A stretch of 64,000 bases of DNA from Amoeboaphelidium protococcarum (taxonomy: Eukaryota > Aphelidiomycota > Aphelidea), in contig JALECJ010000258.1 of assembly GCA_023515745.1 (NCBI GenBank), positions 500,501-564,500 of the forward strand, written 5' to 3'. A program made the translations under genes and the position numbers. The notes beneath the pieces were generated by a model. The model was given only the letters and a program-made list of their open reading frames with translations, was not told the origin of the DNA and searched no databases. This document shows, piece by piece, positions 32,593 to 44,380 of this stretch. The number at the start of each line of letters is the position of its first letter. Position 1 is the first letter of the stretch.

Positions 32593-33513
32593 TCACAACT
32601 TTGGCTCGTATGGCTTACGCAAATCCGTCTAATTATCCTGGATGCGGCAACTCAGAACATGATTAACATCTCTGTGAGCAGCTTCGTCGAATCTGATCGC
32701 CATTACAACGTCTGACAGCTTTGCCTAGTCGTACAGATTCCAGTACCAACGAGCCAACTCTGGCGCAGCAACATCTTCAATGTTCCCCTTCTTCAACTCT
32801 TCCAGAAAACTGGTATAACTAATCACAGCCTCCTCTTCCAAGTATCCGGTCATTCTATGGGCGCATCGGGGAAATAAAGTATACATGATGGAGTAGCATC
32901 CGACAAACACCACCTACACCGTAGCAATTAGAGTACGTTCATAAATGGACGGACGCAGAAGCTGGACAAAAGTCATCAAATGCATGCGCTCATTCGTAGC
33001 CTCCTCCAACAGATGGGCAATCCAGCCACCATCATGAGACATAAGACGGAGAGAGGTAAGATGTCTCATCATGGCAGCCACAAATCCTGGCACCGCAGCG
33101 ATCGTCTCGAGCATAACCGCTCTTGACAAGTAGCGCTTCTTAAAAAAGATATCTGTGGGCAGTCTCAGCAGCTTCACTAGACGATACGCTATGTGATCAG
33201 ATAGATTTCTTGGCTGATAGTGGTAACCAAGACGGACGGGCAGCGCCTTCAGATCTTCAGTGGTCAGCTTCTTCGGACCAGTAAACTCACTTCTCACAGG
33301 CTTAGGATGAGCCAGCGGTAGGTCTCCCAGATGATGTAGGATACCCACAGGCTTCACACCCGGAATCTTGCCAGAGAATGCTGTATCGGAAGCAGGAGGG
33401 GCAGCAGAGGACAATTGTCTATTCAGGGGCACACACAAGCTGAAACGACCAAAGTTAATACGATTCAAAATAGGTTTGTTAAAACCAGCAGATTGTTTAA
33501 TCAAAGCCAACAT
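32593..33513 (-). CDS. AOX: Mitochondrial alternative oxidase
   Basis: One exon of 306 codons. Residues 1-40 form a basic, Ser/Arg-rich mitochondrial presequence. The di-iron ligands are all visible: LET within [30 protein letters not shown] and the final [12 protein letters not shown] (family RADExxHRxVNH). Two membrane-associated helices are present between them. The enzyme passes electrons from ubiquinol directly to oxygen in the inner mitochondrial membrane, bypassing complexes III and IV. The family's usual RAD of the last motif is RFD here. A C-terminal tail of about 20 residues ([14 protein letters not shown]) completes the protein. Confidence 0.96.
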
Positions 33514-33806
33514 TGTTATTATTATTATCTATAGTTAGTAGTGTTGATATATATCACTGTGACGATTTTCAAAAATAGACAAATCGGGGACTTTGTGCCG
33601 AGCGTCCGTTTAGGGTCGAGGCGCTCGTGATTTTTCGTTGGCAACGATCCTCTCGACGGGCTGACTGTTCACCCGGGGGATCTGCAAGTCTTGTTGTGGA
33701 TCGTTTATTTAGATGTTCATTAAATTAAATTTCAACCCCAGTCACTTGTAAAAGATATTTTAAATGTCTTAATGTACGAGATGAATGTATGTAAATGAAT
33801 TGTCAC

Positions 33807-34991
33807 TCAAACATCAGAGCCCCTGCTTTTTACCAATGTTTACCGCTTACTGAATTTAAACACGCGATATCCAACGTAGAACGTGAACAAAATTCCTATC
33901 GAGCCACTGACTATGCGGATGGCAAAGGCCAAAGCGTTAGTTTAAGCGCGAGTAACCACACTGAGATAGATAACGTAGAGAAATTGAGGTGTCCTGTCAA
34001 CGAAATCCAGAAGAATCTGATACTTTGCAATGAAGCGACGTTTCGCTGGGATGACAACGTCGGTCTCATCCACCTCTTGCGTGGAATACTCGAGATATGT
34101 CTACTTTACCAGGTGCCTGTAAAACTTGGAGAATAGAATAAATTGAGGAAGCAGTATGCCATTGGTACAGAACACAAACACTGCAGGTCGGCGACAAAAC
34201 TGCCAAAAGGGAGCCAGTAGTAAAATAACTGTCTTTAGTAATTCACCAGCGAGCGACAATGAGGATAGAAATATAACCATTATAAAGACAGTGTTCATAT
34301 CGAGCCGAGTTATATATGGCACAAATTCTCGCGATGTTATATTCGCAGACTCTCTGTTGAAATATTTTCTGAAGCGCTGATTGATGCCAACAGGAAGCTG
34401 AGACTCGATAATGTCGCACTATTAATCCAACTGATTAGGATAGTAAGTATTCGCAGCCTCAACAAAAGTGATGGAAGCCTGCTCATTCCATGCATGAGGA
34501 TTGTCGACGAATGGAATGCATCGAGTTTGATTAGTGTTCAAGTAGCGACATCTGACTCTACCCGTCTACTGAGCATACGATATGCAATCTTGAGAGAAGG
34601 AGCCACTCTTATCAGGAAGTAAAAGACAACTAGATGCACCAAACATACAGTATCTGTCCCTGAATTCATTTTAAGGGACACAAGATAGTTTCACAGCGCG
34701 AATTACACCTCTCTCGTCGGTGACGTTGCTCAAACATTGGCTCTCGTAGTTTGCAATAGCATTCTAATTGGAAGGATTATACAGCATGGACGAGGACACA
34801 AGCCAGTATATGATTCCCAATATATTTACTAATGACGTCAATGACACAAAGATGGCGCGCACCACCACAAATTTGCGCATAAGATAGCGCTTCTGATCAA
34901 TGTTCAAATTAAGCAATTGCCGCCAGCCATCGTATCGAGCCTCTCTTTACGATGTCGATACTGTCGGTGATTCGACAAGAAGTTGATCCAT
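33807..34991 (-). CDS. Membrane protein with a large Cys-containing extracellular loop
   Basis: One exon of 394 codons. A hydrophobic segment near residues 45-65 is followed by a loop of about 150 residues with at least eight cysteines (ESQCL, LSCVP, RYCMF, SSCLL, QDCIS, RCRYL, RCIPF, QCDII) and an N-glycosylation-type NVT. Two to four more membrane segments occupy residues 215-360 (MNTVFIMVIFLSSLSLAG and following). The layout suggests a cell-surface or lumenal sensing protein. No family was recognised. Its 3' half lies opposite a plus-strand frame at 33795 that I reject. Confidence 0.7.
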
Positions 34992-35247
34992 GATGATAGA
35001 TTATATGGACTATTTAAATGGGCGAATTGTAGTTGACAGAGAATAACGCAAAGTAAATCGGATGTGTAATGACATAGTGGCTACTTAAAGATTTCCAATC
35101 ATCGGATTTAGAAGTTCCTGTTGCCATGGTATCCAATCAAATCACCTTTAAATTAGCATACATCCCAGATTATGTTCATTCTTGGCTCTAGTGGTTGTTA
35201 AGATTGAATTTCTTACAGGCAATCCCTGGTTAAATTATAATATAATC

Positions 35248-36423
35248 ATGATCTTTAACCTTCCTCTGTAGTTCCCTGCTACGTTACCCGAGTAATTGCA
35301 TCCTTCAGATAACTGGGTGACTTGGGAATAAGATGATGCTGATATTGGCGCATTTGATCCAGCTGTCCATCTTAATGTGTCTACACCAGAATACTTGGTG
35401 GATTTGGCATTTCAATAACACACATCTGATAGAAAATAAAGCACTGGTTTGGATTCTATAAATGATATTAAGGGAATCAACGAATGGCCTGGATTAGCGT
35501 ACACCGCTCCGTTTCGATTGCTTTCAGATAAAGGTGTGAAGGCATTGCGCAAGATTATTGACAGATAGGCGGCTGAGAATCTTCTGATTAAATAGAGTGA
35601 TGCTAGAACACCGCTGTGTCTTCGTGGACTTGGGTATTCATCTCCGTTTATCCGCGATTTCTGTAGATCAGTGGCTATAGACAATCTGTTGAGCACATTC
35701 GCTTCTGGCTATAATTATGATGGAAATATTGACAAAGTGGCTGCTCACACTATGCCAATGAATTATGCTTAAGTAAATGTTGGAGCTATTGGCGGCGATA
35801 AGCCCGTAGATAAATGGCATGTGGACTCTGTTGATTATGTAATGGTGGTGATGTTATCTAATGTATCAGAAATGGTTGGTGGCGAGTTTGAGCTTATTCC
35901 AACGGATGCCAAGTTGGCATTTGAACAACTGTCTTCAGACGCGAAAGACTTGCAAACCGTCAAGGTGAAGTATCCTAGTGCAGGGTATGCAATGTTTATG
36001 CAAGGATCTAAATTGGTGCATCACGTTACGAAAGTCTTGTCTGCCAATGAGCCCAGAATGACTTTGGTTAACAGTTACATTAGCATGCAAGTGGACCGCT
36101 TAGCCGATAGCACGAAATATGCCACCTTTGCTGAGGGAGACCCAAAGCATGTCACTCCTCTAGAATATGCAAGGCACAAGTGCTGGCGCGTATAGGGATT
36201 CTTGAAGTAGATTACGGATGGAGTTGCTTTTCCTAGTGCCAGGGAAATGGCTGAAGAGTAGAGCCGTATTAACTGGTTGCAATCGCAGATATTTTCAAAG
36301 ATTGATTAATCCATTGCCGATTTGTAATTGCTGAAGAATGTATTAGCAGGTACTTAGCAGGATTCCGTTGGCTATTATGATGAAGAATCCAAAACTGTCA
36401 AGTATGATTTTAAACAAAACTGA
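35248..36423 (+). CDS. 2-oxoglutarate/Fe(II)-dependent oxygenase-like protein
   Basis: One exon of 391 codons. The iron site can be read as HVD in DKWHVDSVDYV (H-x-D) near residue 192, followed by MLSNVSEMVGGEFELIP, typical of the jelly-roll strand after the H-x-D, then a distal His in SKLVHHVTKVL near residue 255 and an arginine in EPRMTLVNSYI that could bind 2-oxoglutarate. No transmembrane segment or signal peptide was seen. The C-terminus is helical and Gln-rich. Related fungal proteins are uncharacterised hydroxylase-like enzymes; the substrate cannot be inferred. Confidence 0.7.
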
Positions 36424-36512
36424 GGTATTGACTGGAGAGAAACTATCGAACAAATAGTAATCATGATTAAGTTTTTATTTTCCATCAAAATCATCATTCG
36501 CCTTAGGCATAA

Positions 36513-37190
36513 TCATGTTGATCTACGGATTTTTGGCGGTCTTATGCTTGTCGCGTATCTATCTTTGTTATTATTATTAGTAGGTATTTCTCGAAAGTAG
36601 TCATTGAGGTTAATCTAATGACGATGTGGGTTAATACGTCTTTCAGCCTTATTACTTTATTCTATACTGTTGACCAAAACTGTAGTATCCACTTGCGCTG
36701 TTGCCAATTACGACAACGACTTGAGCTGATCAAACTTTTTCACCACAGTAAATGGACTGCTGACGGCCTTTTCTGTCAGTTCGGATTGACGCGCCATAGC
36801 CGATTCAGTTTTAGCAATCAATTTATACTTGACATCAGAGTTGTCGACATCAGTTACGAAAGTCTCCAGCGCCCCCTAAATACTGATTGCAAACTCAAAA
36901 CATTCATGGAAGGAGGTGAGAGAGCCATCAGCCGGCCCAATATACTTTACCGCGTCAGTCTCAATTGGTACCTCTTTTTGTACCTTGCGCCCCATAAATC
37001 CCAATGGACCTGTATGTTTCTTTATCGCAAAATGAAGCCTACTAGGATTATATTCAAAATTACGGGAGCAATACTTTATGATGACTGGGGAATCTCGGAT
37101 TACAACGCGCGGCACCTCTGCGAAACTGCCAGCATAAATCAGTTGCGACAGTAAGAGAGATATGAATCCTAGCACACGCAAATGCTTCAT
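36513..37190 (-). CDS. Secreted protein, paralogue A of a local pair
   Basis: One exon of 225 codons with a signal peptide at residues 1-20 (LRVLGFISLLLSQLIYAG). The mature start GSFAEVPRVVIRDSPVIIK then YCSRNFEYNPSRL, and KYIGPADGS further on, align with the gene ending at 39106 (GSFHYVPPVAIEGSPMIVS, YCSKNLQLNPARL, KYLGPDNS). Two cysteines are shared. The C-terminal ~80 residues are low-complexity and rich in Asn, Gln and Arg. It is a probable product of local duplication, secreted, of unknown function. Confidence 0.7.
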
Positions 37191-37615
37191 AGACTAATGA
37201 TTCGCAAAAATAGAAGGGCTGAGTATAGTAATTTTCGCAAGAATAAGATTGAATTTAAATGACTTTATTAAGTATGTAAAAAATCAGAGTTGCATAAGGT
37301 TACACATTAGTTATGGCCAATCAGTGAACGTGACTGTCGTGACGAGCTAAAACACATTACTAATGTAACAACATAAGATGGAAATCTTGTACCTTCATCA
37401 GTTACGCATACTGGTTATGGTAAAGCTAGTTTACGTGATATTACTCTTCAAATGAGAATTTGCAAGAGACGTTTCGTTCTGTGGTTGTTTGGTAGAGATT
37501 CCTCAGTAACCAATCGCTGGGATTCGTCCTTACTCTATTCAACTACTTGGCTGAATTCATAACATTTGAGTAAAGTCTCTTCTGGTTTTGCATACTGCGG
37601 CCAATTGTATGAGAT
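37191..37615. other. Intergenic region before the aminotransferase
   Basis: About 425 nt between the divergent secreted-protein and aminotransferase genes. No protein-like frame or repeat was seen. In-frame TGA GAT precedes the aminotransferase ATG, which fixes that start. Confidence 0.4.
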
Positions 37616-38926
37616 ATGGACAATTAGAAAACTTTATTTGACACTGTGCTTGCCAATGGTAAATCTAATAATGCTTAAAAGTACATCAATTTCTCCATTG
37701 GTGCACCATCTAATGACTTGATGCCAATGGAATTGGTGAGGAATGCGTGGAAGTAGTCAACTGCTATGGGCGACTAAGAACTTTGTCAAGCTCTGCAATA
37801 TGGGCCATCTAGGGGAGATTCTGATATTCTAGAGTAGTTGGCCGCATTTCTCCGCTACGAGTACAGCGATGATAAAGTTAAGGCTGACCATCTTGTGCTC
37901 ACCTCCGGTGCTTCATAGTCCCTGAGTAATCTGATTATCACGTTTGCAGATTACCGTCACACTACTATATTCATCGAAGATCCGGCGTATTTTCTAGTCT
38001 ATAAGCTGTTTCAAGATGTATCGCCCGATTTTAATATCATATTGATTTAGTAAGAAGATGATGGTTTAGATGTAGATTTGCTGGCCCGCCATTTGTCATC
38101 AACTGCTGACCATAGATCAATCTAAGATGGCAAATTTCAATTCATCCTGTACACTGTCCCGTCATTTAATAACCCAACAGGATCAGTAATGTCTGATTCC
38201 AAGCGTTAGTCTCTCAGTCGTCTTGTAAATGATTACAATCTACTTGTCATTTGTGATGATGTCTACGAAATGCTTCATTTTGGTGTTAGTTAAACGTCTT
38301 CTGTTCCAAAGCGATTACTTAGTTATTGTCCTGAAGTTTATTAGACGCACGGTGCGGTGATATCCAACTGTACATTTTCTAAAATTCTATCTCCTGGAAT
38401 CCGACTGGGGTGGTTAGAGTGTCGCAGTACCCGGATAGTGAAAGCCATAGAAGATTGTGGAGTCGCTGGTAGTGGCGGCGGTTTCAATCACTTTAATTCA
38501 GTCACTATGCTTAAATCAATGCTCTCCGCAGATAGTTGTGCTATGCCGCGTTTGTCTTCACATCTGGTACAACTTCGGTCTTTTTTAAAGCTTAGATCTT
38601 AGTTGATGCTTGATAGTCTGTAGGCAATGGTCGAGGAGTTGAATTAGAACGTACACATTTAATTTAATGGTGGCGGATACTTTGTTTGGGTTGTCGTGAA
38701 AGATGATAAATTTGATGCCGGTAGATTTTAAGAGTATTGTCTGGCAAATCCCACTGGAGAGTCCATTATCTCTTCCTTTACTCCTGGCAGTAAGTTTACG
38801 CTTTAACAGGACAATTTCAAGAACGCCTTGAGGTTATGTTTTGCTTTTTATGATTAAGACTAGATAAAAGAAGGTGTGCGATATTTGACTAAGAGTTTGG
38901 TAGCCTTTTTGGCATAGCAGAGTTGA
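37616..38926 (+). CDS. PLP-dependent aminotransferase, class I/II
   Basis: One exon of 436 codons. Class I/II landmarks are present: INFSIGAPSNDLMP near the N-terminus, the cofactor-phosphate region LTSGASQSLSNLI, YTVPSFNNPTG with its conserved Asn, VICDDVYEMLHFG with the Asp that contacts the pyridine nitrogen, NCTFSKILSPGIRLGW with the PLP lysine in FSK and the substrate-binding Arg after LGW, and LRLCFAFYD near the C-terminus. The layout resembles the fungal YER152C and 2-aminoadipate/valine-type aminotransferases. The amino donor is unknown. It sits between two paralogous secreted-protein genes, but no functional link is evident. Confidence 0.9.
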
Positions 38927-39105
38927 ATACGACATATCTTTATAAAGTTCGGGATAATCTAATAAAAATGATAATGCTCGCTCACTAACTAATATTATTA
39001 TTAAACCATGTTTGCTCATCATTTCTCAAAACCTTAATTCGTAGCAGTGCGTCATCTTTCGAAGCCATCCCATATAAATGGATTACCCCTCGAACTTCAT
39101 TCTCT

Positions 39106-39996
39106 TCAAGATCTTTACATCCAAGGAGGCAGTTGCTGTGATTCTTGTTCTCCAAATCTAGGACTACCTCTACCCATAGATCCTTATCTAGATGGCACTT
39201 CTTCTTCTTCTTCATAACCAGAATCCCGCTGAGACCCCTGAGCGTTTTCTTAAATTTCCGGGAAACGAGCATTGCCCATTTGATCTTGTTGAGACATTTC
39301 TGGCTCGCCTTGCTACTGCTCAAAGGGATTAGGCTATCCAAACTACTGGTGAGGATTTTCCTGCCCACGAGGCATTTGCTATTGATGATGTGCTTACTAT
39401 TGTTGCGGTTGACCAAAGTACTTGGCAGCTCCGGGTTGATCACGAACTTCCATGTTCTTCTGGTGGACACGATCCCTTAGCTGACGCGAGTCAATCTGGG
39501 AATTGCCCACTCGGCTCAGATCTTGCAGTTGCTCAAATTGAGGAACGATTTAGAAAGGCTTGCTGGTAGACTTGTGTCCAAAGGTAGTGTCACCGGACAG
39601 GAATCCATCTGCCGTCTTAGCTTTCAGCACATACTGTGATTTGCTCTCGTAATTTTGCTTTTCATTAGACTGATACGGAGGCAGTAACTTTGGTTTAAAT
39701 GCCAGCAGGAAGCACTGATTTCTGGACATTTTTACAGAATTGTCAGGTCCGAGGTATTTGATCTCGCTGTGATTGATCACATCCTCTTATGGAGCCTTTT
39801 TACCAAAGAAGCCAGGGATGTGCTTCTAAATGACAATATTTAACCTTGCTGGATTAAGCTGCAGATTTTTGCTGCAGTAGGACACGATCATAGGAGATCC
39901 TTCAATAGCCACAGGAGGGACGTAATGGAAACTACCAGCTTCAATGGACTGAGACAGCGCAGCTATGACAGCGATTACGGCGGCAGTGATTTTCAT
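39106..39996 (-). CDS. Secreted protein, paralogue B with a Gln-rich tail
   Basis: One exon of 296 codons. Residues 1-20 form a signal peptide (KITAAVIAVIAALSQSIEAG). The N-terminal ~120 residues align with paralogue A, with the shared features GSFHYVPPVAI, YCSKN, NPARL, KHIPGFFGKK and KYLGPDNS. The C-terminal half is unlike paralogue A's: a very Gln-rich segment (FGQPQQQQAHHQQQMP), an acidic run and an end in LPPWMQRS. Most of that Gln is encoded by TAG and TAA. In a standard reading it would break into several short frames. Confidence 0.7.
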
Positions 39997-40491
39997 TTCT
40001 AAATATCTATATATCGAGGATGCTTCTAGAGGGAATGCTTCAGATAATTGTAGAAAGAAGAAGAAGAAGAAGCTAGTGACTTTCTAGGTGTTAAAGCTTC
40101 ACGATGTTCTACATGCTCCATCCAATGAGGGCGCACTTATAAGCAAACGCTCATCTCGAGGTTACACAATCACGCGTGCTGCGTCACGGCCAAGTTACAC
40201 AAACTTCACATGGCTTCAAATGAAGACATCGGTACGAGATATAGTAGCAGCTAAGTGCTTATATATGTATGTATGAAGTATAAGTAAAACATAAGTGTGA
40301 TGAGTACTGTAAAAAACCGTCATTATAACAGATGAAACCGCCTTCATAGCGGATTAGTTACACTATACGGATTGAATGATTTATATTGTTCTTCAATTCT
40401 CTAAATGTACAACAAATCCATCTTTATGATAATCAATTTCTAGATGTAAGAGAAGATAGATTGAGTTTGAGAAGCATTTTAAGCTTTTATA
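39997..40491. other. Intergenic region, mostly featureless
   Basis: No convincing gene. A GAAGAAGAAGAAGAAG tract lies at about 40055-40070, close to the start of paralogue B. The rest is AT-rich with chance frames. Confidence 0.4.
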
Positions 40492-40845
40492 TCATGCATA
40501 CGGTATCGTCACTTTACTATGCGCATTTAAAGACGCAGCAGGGACGAGGACTTGATGCTGTAAAGTAATTACAAAATGCGTATCATTGTAGCTCAATACA
40601 CTTGTATCATAGCTATTTGATAGTACCTCGAATTCTTTATCAACACGTTCATTTATATAATAATTAAAGTTTGTACTCCGCTTGGCTAAAATCACTATAG
40701 CAGATGTCTAATTGGAAGGCCAATGCCTCAAAGATGGTGATCCGCTAATCAGCGCGTCCTCTGCAAAAGTTTGTGTACCGCATGGTGTCACTATTACTTG
40801 CGCACCGTGAAATGTGATAGTGCGCCACTTCTTCTCTTTCGTCAT
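40492..40845 (-). CDS. Small protein of unknown function
   Basis: A 117-codon frame ending at TGA, too small to have been a strong candidate by length alone. Its composition is plausible: KKWRTITFHGAQVIVTPCG at the start, then SAIVILAKRSTNFNYYIN, KEFEVLSNSYDTSVLSY and THFVITLQHQVLVPAA, which suggests a small beta-rich soluble fold. There is no signal peptide. It starts only 23 nt from the divergent first CAP gene. Confidence 0.45.
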
Positions 40846-40868
40846 TTGCAATTAATGTATAATACTGT

Positions 40869-41717
40869 ATGATGATTATGATGATATCCTAAAAGTTTTT
40901 AGTGGCGCTGGTATCTTGCTTTCTGGTGTAATTCTCTTTGGCGGCGGTTTCAAGTGAAATTCAACAGTTGCTACAACTCGTAAATGCTGAACGTGCAGCT
41001 AAGGGCGCCCAACCGCTGTGCTTTAATGACAAATTAAACCAAATTGCTCAGCAACATGCCCAGGAGCTTAATGCTGCTGGCTCTTTGTCACATGAAGGAG
41101 CTGATGGAACAGATCTTCCAACGCGCTTGAAATAGGCCGGAATGCGTTTAACCTCTGCAGGAGAAAATTTGGCAAAGTGTTCGCAGCCTCAAGATGCAAT
41201 CTATGGCTGGACTAAATCGCCTTCGCATTATGGTGCTATGACTGATCCAAGACAATTCTTAACTGGTATCGGACGCAGCGGGGACAGATGGGTCATGTTA
41301 TATGCAGCGGCGCGTGACGAGAAGTGCTCGTCAGGCTAATCTGCTCCAGCTGCAGCAGATCCGCCGGCGCCATCTAATCCGCCTCCTCCACCTACTCCTC
41401 CTGCTATGGCTCCAACTCCTCCTCCTACTATGGCTCCACCTACTCCAGCTATAGCAGATACGCCGGCACCATCTAATCCTAATCCTCCGCCTCCTCCTCC
41501 TCCTATGGTTTCACCAACTCCGTCTCCTGTTAGCGTGCCTACTTAGTAAGAAGCTGCCTGCGATCTTTCTAGTTTCGCTAATCCCGATGTATTGAAATCG
41601 GTTATAGCCAGTTTGGTACCGGGCTTATCAGTCGCTCCTGAGAAGTTGGATGAAATTATTCAAACTTTACAGCGCCACGGAATTGGCAAAGGCGGAGTCA
41701 AGTATATGGCTGGTTGA
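40869..41717 (+). CDS. Secreted CAP (SCP/PR-1) domain protein 1
   Basis: One exon of 282 codons. A signal peptide (KFLVALVSCFLVQFSLAA) spans about residues 9-26. The CAP domain follows: LVNAERAAKGAQPLCFNDKL, AQELNAAGSLSHEGADG with the CAP-cavity His in LSHEG, SAGENLAK, WTKSPSHYGAM and VMLYAAARD. Two cysteines frame the CAP core. A Pro-rich linker of repeated PPAPSNP and PPPPTPP units joins it to a C-terminal ~55-residue segment: CDLSSFANPDVLK, then HGIGKGGVKYMAG at the very end. The GHRxN element of classic CAP proteins is changed to SHYGAM. Probably a wall or secreted protein binding sterols or related ligands. Confidence 0.88.
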
Positions 41718-42404
41718 TTTGTTTGGCTGCTGTACTTTTGTGGAATGTGTGTCCTACTGACATCTGTTGCTACCAATGTTAATGATGAAACTGTAATGTA
41801 ATAAATGCTGTAATTAATAATGCGTTCTATATAACAATTAGTCTTTCTTTATCAATGAGTGGCTTTAACGTGATAAAATCCCATCATAGCTACATTATCA
41901 CAATTAAAACGAGACCAATTTTATTTACGGAAGAGCAAAAGGCTGTAACTCAATGAAGCATCTTCAGCAATTGATTATCACTTTTAAATTTCATATTCAT
42001 AAGGGAAATTAAAGCTGTACAATAAAGCGCCACTGCCAATAAGAGTTCTTGCTCGGGATGTTTCAACTCTAAAAAATTAACACCAACTATCGATGCACTA
42101 TGACATGTTGCTCTACAATATTATACCAACTTCATCTACTGTAAGCTTTCATGTTATACCTATGTCTGATTGGTTGATCGTGACGTAAGATTACTCGAAT
42201 TGATTAAAGTTGTGTTACTCTGATATATTGAATTTGATGCGCGTCACGTTGTTGGATTCGAAGCACTAAAGAAATTGAACTAATCAGCGTCAAGTATTTG
42301 ATCACAAAGCAGTTTTACAACGTCTCGCCTGTGACCCACCTAGAGGGACCAGGATGTCCTCCATTTCTGCTCAAACTTAATATTACTCACAAGGACATTT
42401 TGAA
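41718..42404. other. Intergenic region between CAP genes 1 and 2
   Basis: About 690 nt, AT-rich, with no protein-like frame. It presumably holds the 3' end of CAP1 and the promoter of CAP2. Confidence 0.4.
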
Positions 42405-43622
42405 ATGTACATCAAATCTCTGCTAACTATCGCTATTGCTTCGATCAGTTTAATCTCTTTCGCAAGTGCCGATCTTCAAAATCTGCTGAAGGATGTGAAC
42501 TCTGAGCGTGCTAAAAAGGGAGCTCAAGCCCTTTGTATGAATGACAAACTCAACAAGGTTGCGCAGAAATACGCGTAACTTCTTGATTCCTCTGGCACGT
42601 TAAGTCACACCGGACCGGATAGTAGTGTTATTGGTGAACGTCTGAAAGCAGCTGGCTTCGTATTCAGCTCTGCTAGTGAAGTGCTTGCTAAATGCAAAAA
42701 GTATCAAGAAGCCGTGGGTGGTTGGGTTAGCTCTCCCTCACACAGCGTGGCTATGTTTGATCCAAAGTATTAATTGACTGGAGTTGGTAATTCAAACGAA
42801 ATTTGGGTGATGGTGTACGCTACGGCTGATAACGAGAAATGTACAGCTGGAGGCGGTCCACCAGCGCCTTTACAGTTTAATCAGTAACCAGCTCAGCCTA
42901 TTAATGCTAAACCGAATGCATAAGACTAGTCGAGCAGATAAGCGGCATCTCCTTCTCCTGCTCCTGCTCCTGCTAATGTTCCTTCTTCTCCCCCTTCTCC
43001 AAGTCCTTCATCTCCTTCTCCAAGTCCTAGTCCTACTCTTCCCTCTCCAAGTCCTAACGCTACTCCTCCTTCAATGAACAGTTAGCCGATGAATACACCT
43101 TCTCAGCAGCCATCTGTGCCATCTCCTATAAAGGAGACCGCTCAGTCTCAGGGAAAGCCGGCTACATTGCCTCCAATTAATAGGATTCTCTAAATGCTGT
43201 AAATGGCTTAGACCATGCTGCCGTCTTCCGCTCAAAGTAAGATGCAAGTATTGCCGGAGAAACGTACTTCTGCATTACAAAAGAATAGCTCTACTCCTCC
43301 TATATCTTAGCCATCTTAATCCTCTGCTGGTCTACCACCGATGGCTGTCTCAGCTGCTGGCGAATCTTCTCCTATGACCGCTCCAACTCCGGAGCTATCA
43401 CCGGGCAAGTAGAAGCAGAGCACTCCCGGATCTTCTGCATCTAATGGCGAAAGACCGCTGTCTCTTGATCTTTCGAAAGTTGATATTTTAACGCTTTTTA
43501 AAAGCATCGTCAGTGGTATTTTGCCTGCTCTTTAAAAGTAACCGGAAATTCTCGAAACTGCATGTCAAACGTTATCGCATCGCGGTATTGGCAAAGGCGC
43601 TCTCAAATTCATGTCAGGTTGA
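42405..43622 (+). CDS. Secreted CAP domain protein 2, long Pro/Ser-rich linker
   Basis: One exon of 405 codons. Signal peptide at residues 1-22 (LLTIAIASISLISFASA). CAP features: VNSERAKKGAQALCMNDKL, SGTLSHTGPDS with the cavity His, SSASEVLAKCKKY, WVSSPSHSVAMFDP and WVMVYATADNEKC. The linker of about 220 residues is dominated by SPSP, PAPA and TPPS units with several TAA and TAG Gln codons. The C-terminal segment LDLSKVDILTLFKSI then HRGIGKGALKFMSG closely matches that of CAP protein 1. It arose with CAP1 and CAP3 by tandem duplication. Confidence 0.88.
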
Positions 43623-44380
43623 AGTTGCATGTTCATATGTTTATTTTAAGGTCTGTTGATTACCCTCTGATTGTTGATAGTTTAATGTATTTATATGATG
43701 TACTTTGGGTGTATTTTCTGCTACCTGTAAAACTTTCATTTTCAACAGTTTCCTTCGCCGATACTTGCCTAGTTTGGCAATAATTTTGTTGCAATTATCT
43801 GCAATACTTTACACATTAGAGTATTTACTGAGCGCCGCTGATGTTTTAAACTGCTGGGACATAAAAAGAAGAGAAGATATATGCTTTATAAGTGTCATAC
43901 CATAATAGAGGTGTAGTTCTATTTTAAATGTACGGTAATATACGATGCATTAATATGGTTCGATTGAAAGTCTAGTAAAATGACCACGTTCGCGTCAAGT
44001 GTCACCCAACTTTAAGCGCTTTTACTGTCGAGCTTAATTGAAGTACAGTACATCTTCCCTGACGTCATAACTATAGCTGTAATGGCAATGTCGAAGTTTA
44101 AGGTCGAATGATGTTTGATGTAACGTCAGGCGTTGAATGTGACTGGCGTATGATCTTAGTCAGTTGTTACATGGTGTGACTTTAAAAAGTCATTTGTCAA
44201 CGCTCTTTGGTTAATCTGTGGTCATACGTTGCATTGCTGGCGTTACTTGATCATCTTATGTTACAGCATGTCAGCAGGCTGGTAAGACATGACATGGAAT
44301 GTGTTCAATATCGTACTTCTCTTTCTATTTAAACTCAAACATCTAATAATAATCAAATCGCTCTCATATATAGAATTAAG
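43623..44380. other. Intergenic region between CAP genes 2 and 3
   Basis: About 760 nt without a convincing gene. It carries a CRE-like TGACGTCA palindrome at about 44061 and a related TAACGTCA at about 44121, both some 260-320 nt before CAP3. This could be a bZIP site, as in many fungal stress promoters. Confidence 0.35.

Noticed and set aside
33795..34136. A 113-codon plus-strand frame
   Set aside because: It overlaps in antisense the 394-codon membrane protein, whose frame is longer and has membrane segments and cysteine pattern.
36618..37154. A 178-codon plus-strand frame
   Set aside because: It is antisense to secreted paralogue A, which is supported by similarity to paralogue B.
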